A DNA stretch of 64,000 bases from Flectonema sp. DT1601 (lineage: Eukaryota > Euglenozoa > Diplonemea > Diplonemida > Diplonemidae), in contig OZ025840.1 of assembly GCA_964019425.1 (NCBI GenBank), forward strand, positions 458,001 to 522,000. The letters run 5' to 3'. A program made the translations under genes and the position numbers. This document shows, piece after piece, positions 55,730-64,000 of the stretch. Each line of letters begins with the position of its first letter. Positions within the stretch are counted from its first letter, which is position 1. Below the pieces are notes generated by a model, which ran no database searches, was not told where the DNA came from, and worked only from the letters and a program-made list of their open reading frames with translations.

Positions 55730-57469
55730 ATGAGGAGGTTTCCTCTTGTGAAATACACATGTGGGTATCTAATTGATTCAGCTATAAAGGAAACAGACTC
55801 TCTACTCCAAAAGAATAGGAAAGAAGTTGTAATACCGATGGCTACGATTACTCTCATTGCGACAGTCTGTTTACTCATTGTGAGAGCCCATTTAACCTTA
55901 GGGGTCATAGCTTCCGGGTTGTTGGCATGCCAGAGTGTTGTTGTGTTGAGTTGTCTTATTGTATTCAAGACTGATGTTTCTGAGTTAATGTTGGTTTGCA
56001 TAGCTACGTGTTCATCTTTGTCTGTAATGTGCTCAGATTTATCAACAATTGTTCTTGGAACACCTCGATCGTGGACATTGTTTGTTATTGTGGTGGACGT
56101 ATTGCTTTTATGCAGAGCTCGTAATAGTACATCAGCGGGTGTTGTGGCAGCCTGTTGTTTTCATCTTATCGTTGTCGCATCCGAATCACATCTACGTTTT
56201 GGGTTTTACGACTTCGAATGGCCAGGATATGAACAAGAAGAGCGCCACAAAGCCGTTCGCTGTGAGAAGCTTCCCTGTTCAAGTTCGCTTGGTAATGTCG
56301 CAGGGCAATTTATTATTCAAGTATTCATTGTTATCGTTGACTTTTCCTGCACCAGAGGATTTGCTTACGGAATGGCAGAAGAACAAAATCGAGTACTCGC
56401 TTCTATCAGAACTGCTAATGAAATTGCGACATCACTTGCGGGGTTTGATCTCATACAGGCGGGTGTGTTACTCGAAGAAGCGAAGATTCCTCCTGAATTG
56501 AGAGTGGCATTTGAGAAGTTGTTGAATAACCTACACACGTATGCGCCTTATCTGCCTCCTTCGTGTATTCCTCGAGGAGCGGAATTCTATAGCCCAGCAA
56601 ATTCAGAAGTGGATACGCAACCCACGATCGTTCTTGGTGATCCTATCGAAGAACGCAGTGTTACTATCAATCAATTCGTCAAAAAACTATTTCAGCAATG
56701 CAACGCTTCCCTGATGGTCATCAACATCAACAATTCAATGTCAGTATTGGATCACTCTCTCGAGTCATTTGAAAAACTAATCTCCGCACTAGTGAGTACG
56801 ACATTCGATAACGTTATGAAGTATAAAGGTACTCCTGATCTATTCCTTGGTGATAGAATGTTTGCTAACTTTGGGGCTTCTTTACAACGATCACGTCATG
56901 CTCATGCTTGTTTTGATTGTTGTACGGAGGTATTGAAAAGTTCTGCTTCACTTCTGGATCCATTCCAAGAGCTGACGTCGAAAAGACTTTCAATCAACGT
57001 TGGAACAGCAACTGGTCAGATTGCTTGCGGTGATTTAGGCAGCGATACGATGCTTCGATTCAGTTTGGTAGGTAAACTGTCACAGTGGGTAGCTGTTATC
57101 GAACGAGTTGGGTCGTTTCTGGGAATTCAATTTTTATCGAATGAGGATTTTCACAAACAAATGACTGGGACAACTGAGAGTAGAGTTGTTCTTCAAACTG
57201 TTGTGTTTGGTGAGGAGACTCAACTCGTATTTGAGATCATTCCAATGCTTCAGAAACTTGCTATCGAGGAATGGATGTATCAAATGGAAAAATTAAATGT
57301 CGGCTGCTGGAACAACTACAACATTGTAGCCATTGCTGTTCTTACAGGACAGCCTATTCCTCAACACCTCATTAGTACACTCGATGGCGATGGAAAACCC
57401 TACGAGCACTTACGAAACGCTATCAAGTGCGGCGCTCCTGCTCTTGTTGTTAAGAGCTGGGAGGCTTGA
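55730..57469 (+). CDS. Six-TM protein with degenerate class III nucleotidyl cyclase domain, copy 2
   Basis: Single exon, 579 residues from ATG 55730; the frame is open upstream but without ATG. The membrane half is clearly different from copy 1, while the transducer, linker (same YAPYLPPSCIPR type) and cyclase-homology region are almost identical to copy 1 at DNA level from about 56370 to 57190. The last 90 residues diverge again. The same active-site losses apply. One difference is LFQQCNAS for PFQQCNAS at the domain entry. The loop Cys pair (CEKLPC) is retained. Confidence 0.87.
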   Translation: MRRFPLVKYTCGYLIDSAIKETDSLLQKNRKEVVIPMATITLIATVCLLIVRAHLTLGVIASGLLACQSVVVLSCLIVFKTDVSELMLVCIATCSSLSVMCSDLSTIVLGTPRSWTLFVIVVDVLLLCRARNSTSAGVVAACCFHLIVVASESHLRFGFYDFEWPGYEQEERHKAVRCEKLPCSSSLGNVAGQFIIQVFIVIVDFSCTRGFAYGMAEEQNRVLASIRTANEIATSLAGFDLIQAGVLLEEAKIPPELRVAFEKLLNNLHTYAPYLPPSCIPRGAEFYSPANSEVDTQPTIVLGDPIEERSVTINQFVKKLFQQCNASLMVININNSMSVLDHSLESFEKLISALVSTTFDNVMKYKGTPDLFLGDRMFANFGASLQRSRHAHACFDCCTEVLKSSASLLDPFQELTSKRLSINVGTATGQIACGDLGSDTMLRFSLVGKLSQWVAVIERVGSFLGIQFLSNEDFHKQMTGTTESRVVLQTVVFGEETQLVFEIIPMLQKLAIEEWMYQMEKLNVGCWNNYNIVAIAVLTGQPIPQHLISTLDGDGKPYEHLRNAIKCGAPALVVKSWEA

Positions 57470-58061
57470 GTTTTCCATTCCTTTTCTTTCTTTTTTTTTT
57501 CTTTGCACCGACGAAGTCGGAGAAGAAACTATTCAGATTAAGAACCGTTTCCTTATTATGTTCAAAAATGTTATCTATTTCTCTGTGAGTTCTGTATTAC
57601 TGTCTGCGATCACCGAAAAGGCTTATCTGAGTAGTTTTTTTATGCCATACTTTGAGATTTTGTGTGACAGCATTGGTTTTTTGTTGTCAGGTTTGTATTT
57701 CAGTTTTCTTTTTTTCTCTCTTTTTTTTTTTTTTTTTAAAACTACAAAACCTTATCCAAGCAAATTAAAGCTATTTGAGGATAGTATCTGGCTGGTTAGA
57801 ATACCTTCAATCAAATTCACATCCAAATCTGGGATACTCACGGTTCTATACGAGTCCGAATGGACTGGCGAGTTTTTTAAAGTCATTTTGTTAGTATCTG
57901 TCTCCGATGACACATTATTTACACTTTGGAATTCCTATTCAGAGATGTTTGTATTTTATCATAACTGCTGTTGTGATTTATTACAAAAGGGATTGACAGT
58001 AATCACTTATGTTTTCTTATTCAGGTTTACCCTTTTATGGTAATTATGCTTATTAAAGATG
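57470..58061. other. Spacer 3' of cyclase-like copy 2, with a duplicated segment
   Basis: Contains a CCGAC-GAA-GTCGG hairpin at about 57510-57522 and a T-rich tract. A segment of about 150 bp (57887-58033) is repeated with few changes at 60230-60376. A frame of 161 codons (57558-58043) crosses it, but its reading is hydrophobic, runs through poly-T and has no recognised family, so it is not called a gene. TTTTCTTATTCAG may be a splice acceptor in a 5' UTR. Confidence 0.5.
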
Positions 58062-58315
58062 AGTCTTAAGGGGACTGTGTGCGCCTTCAGCACGCGTAAG
58101 AGCGAGCCAATAGCAGGTCTGTGATGCTCCTAAATGTCCTAGGCTGCACGCACACTACACTGACGCATTAAACGAGTCTGATTGGCATCCGCCAACCTAT
58201 CTTGAAGAAGATGGGAAACCTTTTTAACTTGCGTCGTGATGAGGATCGATGATTTCAATTATTTTCCTTGAATGAGGAATGCCTAGTAGGCGCAAGTCAT
58301 CAGCTTGCACTGATT
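58062..58315 (+). rRNA. Fragment of nuclear SSU (18S) rRNA gene, inserted
   Basis: About 254 bp colinear with the 3' third of eukaryotic SSU rRNA. Landmarks in order: TTAAGGGGACTGTGT, CAATAGCAGGTCTGTGATGC, GCTGCACGCACACTACACTG, GCGTCGTGATGAGGATCGAT, AATGAGGAATGCCTAGTAGG and GCAAGTCATCAGCTTGCACT, ending just before the universal ACGTCCCTGCC stretch. Both sides lack flanking rRNA sequence, so it is a non-functional insert in the spacer between cyclase-like copies 2 and 3. The corresponding spacer before copy 4 lacks it. Confidence 0.92.
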
Positions 58316-58383
58316 GATTGAAAACCAGAAAAAAAAAGAAGTACTTAAATTATGTTTATTTATTGCAGTTACAAGAAAATAAA
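58316..58383. promoter_or_regulatory. Leader of cyclase-like copy 3
   Basis: Short A-rich leader, similar to that of copy 4 at 60400-60486 (GAAAAACCAGAAA-like, then TTTATTTATTGCA). TTATTTATTGCAG just before 58370 may be a 5' UTR splice acceptor. Confidence 0.35.
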
Positions 58384-60129
58384 ATGAAGAAATTCGTAAA
58401 ATTATTATGTGGACCCCTCATCAATAGAGCGTTGAGGGATACAGACAGCCAATTGCAAATTCTTAGAAAAAGTCTTTTGATTCCAGTCCTAATCGCAGCA
58501 TCGATTCCAATCATGGTACAACTCGCAGTTAAAAAACGAATGGTGTTTACGTTCGTAACAGCTCTCTTGATATTAATTCAAGCATCTACAGTGGTACCTT
58601 TAGTAGTGCTGTTTAAATATGATGTCACTGAAGGAATGCTTTTATTTATTGCTGTGTGTTCTTCCCTGGCAGTCATGTGTTCAGACATGTCCAGCGTTGT
58701 GTTGTCTTCTGGTAGAACATGGTCTCTGTTTGTTATTGTCATCGATGTCCTCCTTTTGTGTAGAGCAAGACACAGTACGTCAGCTTTGGTGATTTGTATT
58801 TGCTGCTTTCATCTTGTACTCATGGCATCTGAGTCAGTTTTACGTTTTGGTTTATTTGATTTTGATTGGGATGGTTACGAACAAGAAGCACGTCGTAAGG
58901 CCTACGACTGTGATAACTTACCTTGTCCTGAATCAGTTAGTCTTATTGGAATGCATCTAACAGCACAAGTATTTATTTCTGTTGTTGACTTTTCCTGCAC
59001 CAGAGGATTTGCTTACGGAATGGCAGAAGAACAAAATCGAGTACTCGCTTCTATCAGAACTGCTAATGAAATTGCGACATCACTTGCGGGGTTTGATCTC
59101 ATACAGGCGGGTGTGTTACTCGAAGAATCAAAGATTCCTCCTGAATTGAGAGTGGCATTTGAGAAGTTGTTGAATAACCTGCGAACATATCAGCCGTACT
59201 TGCCTCAGTCATGTATTCCGAGGAGTGCTGAGAGTTCATCAGCCTCGTCGGGTTCTCCAGCGCAGTCTGTTGCCACGGATCAAAGTCCGCTTACAACACC
59301 CTGCAGCGGCGTTCAGGTAGATGTGAGAAAACCATTTCAGCAATGCAACGCTTCCCTGATGGTCATCAACATCAACAATTCAATGTCAGTATTGGATCAC
59401 TCTCTCGAGTCATTTGAAAAACTAATCTCCGCACTAGTGAGTACGACATTCGATAACGTTATGAAGTATAAAGGTACTCCTGATCTATTCCTTGGTGATA
59501 GAATGTTTGCTAACTTTGGGGCTTCTTTACAACGATCACGTCATGCTCATGCTTGTTTTGATTGTTGTACGGAGGTATTGAAAAGTTCTGCTTCACTTCT
59601 GGATCCATTCCAAGAGCTGACGTCGAAAAGACTTTCAATCAACGTTGGAACAGCAACTGGTCAGATTGCTTGCGGTGATTTAGGCAGCGATACGATGCTT
59701 CGATTCAGTTTGGTAGGTAAACTGTCACAGTGGGTAGCTGTTATCGAACGGGTTGGGTCGTTTCTGGGAATTCAATTTTTATCGAATGAGAGTTTTCACA
59801 AACAGGTGACTGAGACAACTGAGAGTAGAGTTGTTCTTCAAACTGTTCTGTGTGGTGGGGAGACTCACATTCTCTACGAAATCATACCTCAACTAAAATC
59901 TGTTAAAGCTGACGAGTGGATGTACCAATTAGAAAATGCTGGTGTCTGGAAGTGGGTTGCCTTTAACATTGTTGCCATCGCTGTATTAAAAGGTTTGCCA
60001 ATCCCTCAAGATCACGTCGACGTTTGCAATTGCGGTGGAGACGTATACGATGAGCTTCGACATGTAATTAACCACGGTATCCCTCCATCATTAGTTGTAA
60101 AGGATTGGGAACTTGCTGCCTGTCTTTAA
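58384..60129 (+). CDS. Six-TM protein with degenerate class III nucleotidyl cyclase domain, copy 3
   Basis: Single exon, 581 residues from ATG 58384; upstream in-frame codons have no ATG. The N-terminus (LLCGPLINRALRDTDSQLQ) and membrane half resemble copy 4 strongly and copies 1 and 2 only in outline. The linker is the alternative type with RTYQPYLPQSCIPR followed by a Ser-rich stretch, which is closer to the canonical protist motif. From PFQQCNAS onward the cyclase-homology region is again nearly identical in DNA to the other copies and has the same missing catalytic residues. The tail (DEWMYQLENAGVWKWVAF) resembles copy 4. Confidence 0.87.
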   Translation: MKKFVKLLCGPLINRALRDTDSQLQILRKSLLIPVLIAASIPIMVQLAVKKRMVFTFVTALLILIQASTVVPLVVLFKYDVTEGMLLFIAVCSSLAVMCSDMSSVVLSSGRTWSLFVIVIDVLLLCRARHSTSALVICICCFHLVLMASESVLRFGLFDFDWDGYEQEARRKAYDCDNLPCPESVSLIGMHLTAQVFISVVDFSCTRGFAYGMAEEQNRVLASIRTANEIATSLAGFDLIQAGVLLEESKIPPELRVAFEKLLNNLRTYQPYLPQSCIPRSAESSSASSGSPAQSVATDQSPLTTPCSGVQVDVRKPFQQCNASLMVININNSMSVLDHSLESFEKLISALVSTTFDNVMKYKGTPDLFLGDRMFANFGASLQRSRHAHACFDCCTEVLKSSASLLDPFQELTSKRLSINVGTATGQIACGDLGSDTMLRFSLVGKLSQWVAVIERVGSFLGIQFLSNESFHKQVTETTESRVVLQTVLCGGETHILYEIIPQLKSVKADEWMYQLENAGVWKWVAFNIVAIAVLKGLPIPQDHVDVCNCGGDVYDELRHVINHGIPPSLVVKDWELAACL

Positions 60130-60486
60130 ACACGTTGTTAAGAGTTGGGAGGAAATGGGAACGACAGGTTTCTTACGGATCCTTAATTGTTTGGTCAGTC
60201 ATCATCATCATCATCATCATCACGGGATGATTTTGTTAGTATCTCTCTCCTATGACACATTATTTACACTTTGGAATTCTTATTCAGAGATGTTCGTATT
60301 TTATCATAACTGCTGTTGTGATTTATTACAAAAGGGATTGACAGTAATCACTTATGTTTTCTTATTCAGGTTTACCCCTTTTGAAGATGGGAAAATCTTG
60401 GTGATCAGAAAAAAAAAAAAGAAAAGAAGTATTTAAATTATATTTTATTTTTATTTATTGCATCTACAAAAGTTAACAAAAAGAAA
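60130..60486. other. Spacer between cyclase-like copies 3 and 4
   Basis: Starts with CACGTTGTTAAGAGTTGGGAGG, which recalls the end of copy 2 (GTTAAGAGCTGGGAGG, 57451-57466) and may be a leftover gene tail. A CAT microsatellite of about 8 units lies at 60198-60222, followed by the 150-bp segment shared with 57887-58033. Confidence 0.55.
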
Positions 60487-62238
60487 ATGAGGCTATCTTC
60501 ATTTTTGAAATTATTATGTGGACCCCTCATCAATAGAGCGTTGAGGGATACAGACAGCCAATTGCAAGTTGTTAGAAAAAGTCTTTTGATTCCTGTCCTC
60601 ACTGTAGCAGCACTTATAGCAATATTTTCAATCTTTTTTAGAAAACCAATGGTGTTGACGTTGGCATCAGCTGCTATTTTCACGTCTCAAGCATCTGTAG
60701 TGGTACCTTTAGTAGTGCTGTTTAAATATGATATAAGTGAGGGGATGCTTTTATTTATTGCCATGTGTATTTCCCTGGCAATCATGTGTTCGGACTTGTC
60801 CAGCATTGTGTTGTCTTCTGGTAGAACATGGTCTCTGTTTGTTATTGTCATCGATGTCCTCCTTTTATGTAGAGCAAGACACAGTACATCAGCTTTGGTG
60901 TTATGTATTTGTTGCGTTCATCTTGTGCTCATTGCATCTGAGTCAGCTTTCCGTTTTGGTTTATTTGATTTTGATTGGGATGGTTACGAACAAGAATCAC
61001 GTCGTAAGGCCTACGACTGTGATAACTTACCTTGTCCTGGATCAGTTAGTCGTATTGGGTTTAATTTAGTAGCACAGGTATTTGTTGCTGTTGTTGACTT
61101 TTCTTGCACCAGAGGATTTGCTTACGGAATGGCAGAAGAACAAAATCGAGTACTCGCTTCTATCAGAACTGCTAATGAAATTGCGACATCACTTGCGGGG
61201 TTTGATCTCATACAGGCGGGTGTGTTACTCGAAGAATCAAAGATTCCTCCTGAATTGAGAGTGGCATTTGAGAAGTTGTTGAATAACCTGCGAACATATC
61301 AGCCGTACTTGCCTCAGTCATGTATTCCGAGGAGTGCTGAGAGTTCATCAGCCTCGTCGGGTTCTCCAGCGCAGTCTGTTGCCACGGATCAAAGTCCGCT
61401 TACAACACCCTGCAGCGGCGTTCAGGTAGATGTGAGAAAACCATTTCAGCAATGCAACGCTTCCCTGATGGTCATCAACATCAACAATTCAATGTCAGTA
61501 TTGGATCACTCTCTCGAGTCATTTGAAAAACTAATCTCCGCACTAGTGAGTACGACATTCGATAACGTTATGAAGTATAAAGGTACTCCTGATCTATTCC
61601 TTGGTGATAGAATGTTTGCTAACTTTGGAGCTTCTTTACAACGATCACGTCATGCTCATGCTTGTTTTGATTGTTGTACGGAGGTATTGAAAAGTTCTGC
61701 TTCACTTCTGGATCCATTCCAAGAGCTGACGTCGAAAAGACTTTCAATCAACGTTGGAACAGCAACTGGTCAGATTGCTTGCGGTGATTTAGGCAGCGAT
61801 ACGATGCTTCGATTCAGTTTGGTAGGTAAACTGTCACAGTGGGTAGCTGTTATCGAACGAGTTGGGTCGTTTCTGGGAATTCAATTTTTATCGAATGAGA
61901 ATTTTCACAAACAGGTGACTGAGACAACTGAGAGTAGAGTTATTCTTCAAACTGTTGTGTGTGGTGGGGAGACTCACATTCTCTACGAAATAATACCTCA
62001 GCTAAAATCTGTTAAAGCTGACGAGTGGATGTACCAATTAGAAAATACTGGTGTCTGGAAGTGGGTTGCCTTTAACATTGTTGCCATCGCTGTATTAGAA
62101 GGTTTGCCAATCCCTCAAGATCACGCCGACGTTTGCAATTGCAGTGGAGACGTATACGATGAGCTTCGACATGTAATTAACCACGGTATCCCTCCATCAT
62201 TAGTTGTAAAGGATTGGGAACTTGCTGCCTGTCTTTAA
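60487..62238 (+). CDS. Six-TM protein with degenerate class III nucleotidyl cyclase domain, copy 4
   Basis: Single exon, 583 residues. It is the closest relative of copy 3 over its entire length, with most differences in the first two membrane segments (LTVAALIAIFSIFFRKPMVL against LIAASIPIMVQLAVKKRMVF). It shares the PYLPQSCIPR and Ser-rich linker and the homogenised cyclase-homology region with VININNSMS and GDRMFANFG. The C-terminal 70 residues match copy 3. Cyclase function is unlikely for the reasons given for copy 1. Confidence 0.88.
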   Translation: MRLSSFLKLLCGPLINRALRDTDSQLQVVRKSLLIPVLTVAALIAIFSIFFRKPMVLTLASAAIFTSQASVVVPLVVLFKYDISEGMLLFIAMCISLAIMCSDLSSIVLSSGRTWSLFVIVIDVLLLCRARHSTSALVLCICCVHLVLIASESAFRFGLFDFDWDGYEQESRRKAYDCDNLPCPGSVSRIGFNLVAQVFVAVVDFSCTRGFAYGMAEEQNRVLASIRTANEIATSLAGFDLIQAGVLLEESKIPPELRVAFEKLLNNLRTYQPYLPQSCIPRSAESSSASSGSPAQSVATDQSPLTTPCSGVQVDVRKPFQQCNASLMVININNSMSVLDHSLESFEKLISALVSTTFDNVMKYKGTPDLFLGDRMFANFGASLQRSRHAHACFDCCTEVLKSSASLLDPFQELTSKRLSINVGTATGQIACGDLGSDTMLRFSLVGKLSQWVAVIERVGSFLGIQFLSNENFHKQVTETTESRVILQTVVCGGETHILYEIIPQLKSVKADEWMYQLENTGVWKWVAFNIVAIAVLEGLPIPQDHADVCNCSGDVYDELRHVINHGIPPSLVVKDWELAACL

Positions 62239-62961
62239 ACAATCGAATCTCTTTTCTTCGTAAAATAGACCGAACCTGTTCTTTGTCTGACTATGAACCT
62301 GATTCGTGGGCAGATTGTTGACATGAGCTTTAGACGCTACTCAGCCAACGTAGGATTTGGAGTACAACTACCTAAAGTACTAGAAGTGTATCACAAACTT
62401 CAAATAGGAGTAGATGACATCAAACATTAGTAACCTATAATGGTGTACAGCTCGGTGTGCGTGCATAGCTGCGTCACTTCCGGAGCTGTTATTTTCCTTG
62501 TTTTTTCTTTTTTTCAGTTACACTTTTCTTCGTTGTTTTTTGAACACCTCTCAGAAGTTAGTCCCTCAGTCTTTTGGCAGATGACAATGTTTATTTTGTA
62601 TGATAACTCATCGGCTGTTTGTGTTTTGTTTTTGGTTTTCTATTTCTTTGGTTCATTGTCGCTGGACTATTCAATTTACAGTTTATTGTTATTGTAAAAG
62701 GGAGTACTCTAGTGAATTTGTGTTGGGGGGGGGGAAAAAAAAAAAACTCGTAGCGTTACAGTAGGTAGCTGAGTAAGGCAAGGGTTGCTGATTTTTTCCC
62801 CCCCCATCTTTTTTTTTACAAAATCGAACATACATCCCCCCATCTTTTTTTTTTTTTGTTTTTTTTGTTGGTTCCTGACCTTTATGTAGTTATTTATTTG
62901 TACCTTGAGCGTTGTTTATTTTTACTTTTTTTCAGAACATTCGGAAAAAAAAAAAAAAAAA
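62239..62961. other. Spacer between cyclase-like array and thioredoxin-UBX gene
   Basis: Holds a 45-codon frame listed separately (62293-62430), then T-rich DNA, a G9 run at about 62727-62735, C8-9 runs near 62800-62807 and A tracts. TTTTTTTCAG at 62926-62935 followed by AACATTCGG is a likely 5' UTR splice acceptor of the next gene, because the same sequence was duplicated at 63825-63844. Confidence 0.5.
62293..62430 (+). CDS. Possible small ORF, 45 residues, hypothetical
   Basis: ATG to TAG with a protein-like composition (SFRRYSANVGFGVQLPKVLE, then VYHKLQIGVDDIKH) and few homopolymer codons, unlike nearby noise frames. An in-frame stop lies just upstream and no splice-linked partner is evident. 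It could be a real micro-protein, a remnant exon or chance. Confidence 0.22.
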   Translation: MNLIRGQIVDMSFRRYSANVGFGVQLPKVLEVYHKLQIGVDDIKH

Positions 62962-63600
62962 ATGGCAGTCAGAGAGCCATCAAGTGATGAATTTCATAAA
63001 TTTATAATGTCCTCAAAGTGTACAGTTGTTGACTGGACAGCAACATGGTGTGGTCCCTGCAAAGCAATCGCTCCGGTATTCGCAGACATGGCATTGAAAA
63101 ATACCGATGCGACCTTTATAAAGATGGACGTAGATAAATACTCTGATTTAGCAGCCAAGTACAATATCAGCGCAATGCCGACATTTCAAATTTTCAAAGG
63201 AGGATTGCTACTCGGGGAGATCACTGGAGGTGATCCTACAAAGCTTCAGAACCTTATTAAGCAACATGTTACAAAAGAATGGGGAAAAGGTCGAACAATG
63301 AGCGCCACGCCATCTGATTCATCATCTCCATCTGAATCTATCGTTCCACGTGTTGGAAGTGATGGAAAGACTTGTAAATTATCTATTCGGTTGTTAAGTG
63401 GTCAACCTATCACCAAATCATTCCAATCGACTGATACTCTTGAGACTGTGAGAAGAGCACTTGCTGTTGAATGTTCCGAAATGTTTGTATTTTCAATGAC
63501 ATATCCAAGAAAGAAATTTACCACCTCAGACGAGTCATCACTCACCTTGACGCAATGTGGTTTGGTTCCTAATGGAACATTGATGCTTTCACCATCTTGA
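62962..63600 (+). CDS. Thioredoxin-UBX fusion protein
   Basis: Single exon, 212 residues; ATG chosen because a poly-A leader precedes it. Residues 1-108 are a thioredoxin with redox motif W29-C30-G31-P32-C33 and the cis-proline P73 (AMPTF). A Ser/Pro linker (about 110-130) leads to a UBX domain (133-212) with the TYPRKKF turn equivalent to the FPR loop that contacts p97/Cdc48, and TLTQCGLVPNGTL. UBX proteins are Cdc48 adaptors; animal relatives such as UBXN7 and FAF1 carry a thioredoxin-like UAS domain without the active-site CXXC. Here the redox centre is intact, so a redox-active Cdc48 cofactor is possible. The pairing is seen; the function is inferred. Confidence 0.9.
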   Translation: MAVREPSSDEFHKFIMSSKCTVVDWTATWCGPCKAIAPVFADMALKNTDATFIKMDVDKYSDLAAKYNISAMPTFQIFKGGLLLGEITGGDPTKLQNLIKQHVTKEWGKGRTMSATPSDSSSPSESIVPRVGSDGKTCKLSIRLLSGQPITKSFQSTDTLETVRRALAVECSEMFVFSMTYPRKKFTTSDESSLTLTQCGLVPNGTLMLSPS

Positions 63601-64000
63601 ATTTTTTTTTTTTTTTTTTTTTTATTTGCGGAAAGTCAATGTGCCAGCATTCTAACCTAAGCATTGTCTAATCGAAAAACAAAACAAAACAAAATATCTG
63701 AAAGTAAACTTCTTCCATGTGATACTTTTTTCTAGCTAAGTAGTTTTTTTTCTTTTGCACTGATTAACAAATAATAATAAAAAAAAATAAAGATGACCAC
63801 AGCAAGTATGGTTGTCTTATCTTTATTTATTTCAGAACATTCGGAAAATAAAAGAAAAATTGGCGGTCAGAGCCATCGAGTGATGCACAATTGTTGACTG
63901 GACGGCAACACTTTATTCTAATTTATTATTTTTTCACTTCAGGTCAGGTGTTGTAGTTTTGGAGTAATTTAAAACAACGAGATGAGTGTCTACGATGAGA
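63601..64000. other. 3' flank of thioredoxin-UBX gene, duplicated gene fragment and start of next unit
   Basis: 3' UTR with T24 run, then AT-rich DNA. A decayed duplicate of the thioredoxin-UBX 5' end is listed at 63825-63915. An ATG at 63982 (MSVYDE) sits at the window edge after AACAACGAG and may begin another gene, but only 6 codons are visible. Confidence 0.5.
63825..63915 (+). pseudogene. Decayed duplicate of thioredoxin-UBX 5' end
   Basis: Matches 62926-63048: TTTCAGAACATTCGGAAAA, then GGCGGTCAGAGCCATCGAG and TTGTTGACTGGACGGCAACA. The A run is shortened, the ATG is TTG and about 35 coding bases are deleted, so it is dead. The CXXC region and everything downstream are missing. Confidence 0.85.

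Noticed and set aside
57558-58043. 161-codon frame after cyclase-like copy 2
   Set aside because: It runs through a poly-T tract, is mostly hydrophobic by composition, and overlaps a duplicated spacer whose other copy does not keep the same full frame.
53688-62238. Functional adenylate or guanylate cyclases
   Set aside because: Key metal, base-selecting and transition-state residues are replaced in all four copies.

Overview
The window is eukaryotic nuclear DNA from a microbial eukaryote (protist) that I cannot name. It is AT-rich with very many A/T homopolymers. All three standard stop codons are used. Spliceosomal introns are short (56-168 bp) with GTATGT-like donors and ACAG-like acceptors, and a fragment of eukaryotic SSU rRNA is present. 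No bacterial, organellar or viral gene set is seen.

The window has two compartments. Bases 1 to about 38,300 are almost entirely repeats. They comprise: (i) five long arrays of a hairpin-rich satellite, three of them inside larger 'arms' with a fixed outer terminus and a unique inner module ending in a (TAAA)n tail; (ii) a second, related hairpin repeat (here 'family 2'); (iii) seven or more full or partial copies of a 1.36-kb non-coding repeat (here 'PalR'), repeatedly arranged as large palindromes; (iv) four copies of a non-LTR retrotransposon (LINE) with reverse transcriptase, a CCHC finger and a restriction-like endonuclease, in various states of decay; (v) a small TA-flanked inverted-repeat element; and (vi) two captured gene fragments, one resembling a Josephin-type cysteine protease. 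Many junctions are inversions with short loops, as if strands had folded back and copied themselves.

From about 38,500 to the right edge the DNA is gene-dense and every confident gene is on the + strand. In order: an ankyrin/coiled-coil/leucine-rich-repeat protein; a coiled-coil protein with polyQ; a newly assembled 59-residue two-exon gene; an Eps15-like EH-domain endocytic adaptor with many DLF motifs; mitochondrial L-threonine 3-dehydrogenase; four tandem six-TM proteins with a degenerate class III nucleotidyl cyclase domain; and a thioredoxin-UBX fusion. The four cyclase-like genes share nearly identical 3' halves but differ in their membrane halves and carry two alternative linker modules, which points to gene conversion. 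An SSU rDNA fragment of about 250 bp lies between copies 2 and 3.

The genes do not form a single pathway. Links that can be drawn are trafficking (EH/DLF adaptor), ubiquitin/Cdc48 biology (Trx-UBX), threonine catabolism (TDH) and membrane sensing (cyclase-like array). Candidates for something undescribed are the hairpin-satellite arms with their associated LINE and foldback junctions, the homogenised array of apparently dead cyclase receptors, and the A-rich, pyrimidine-poor 3' splice sites.
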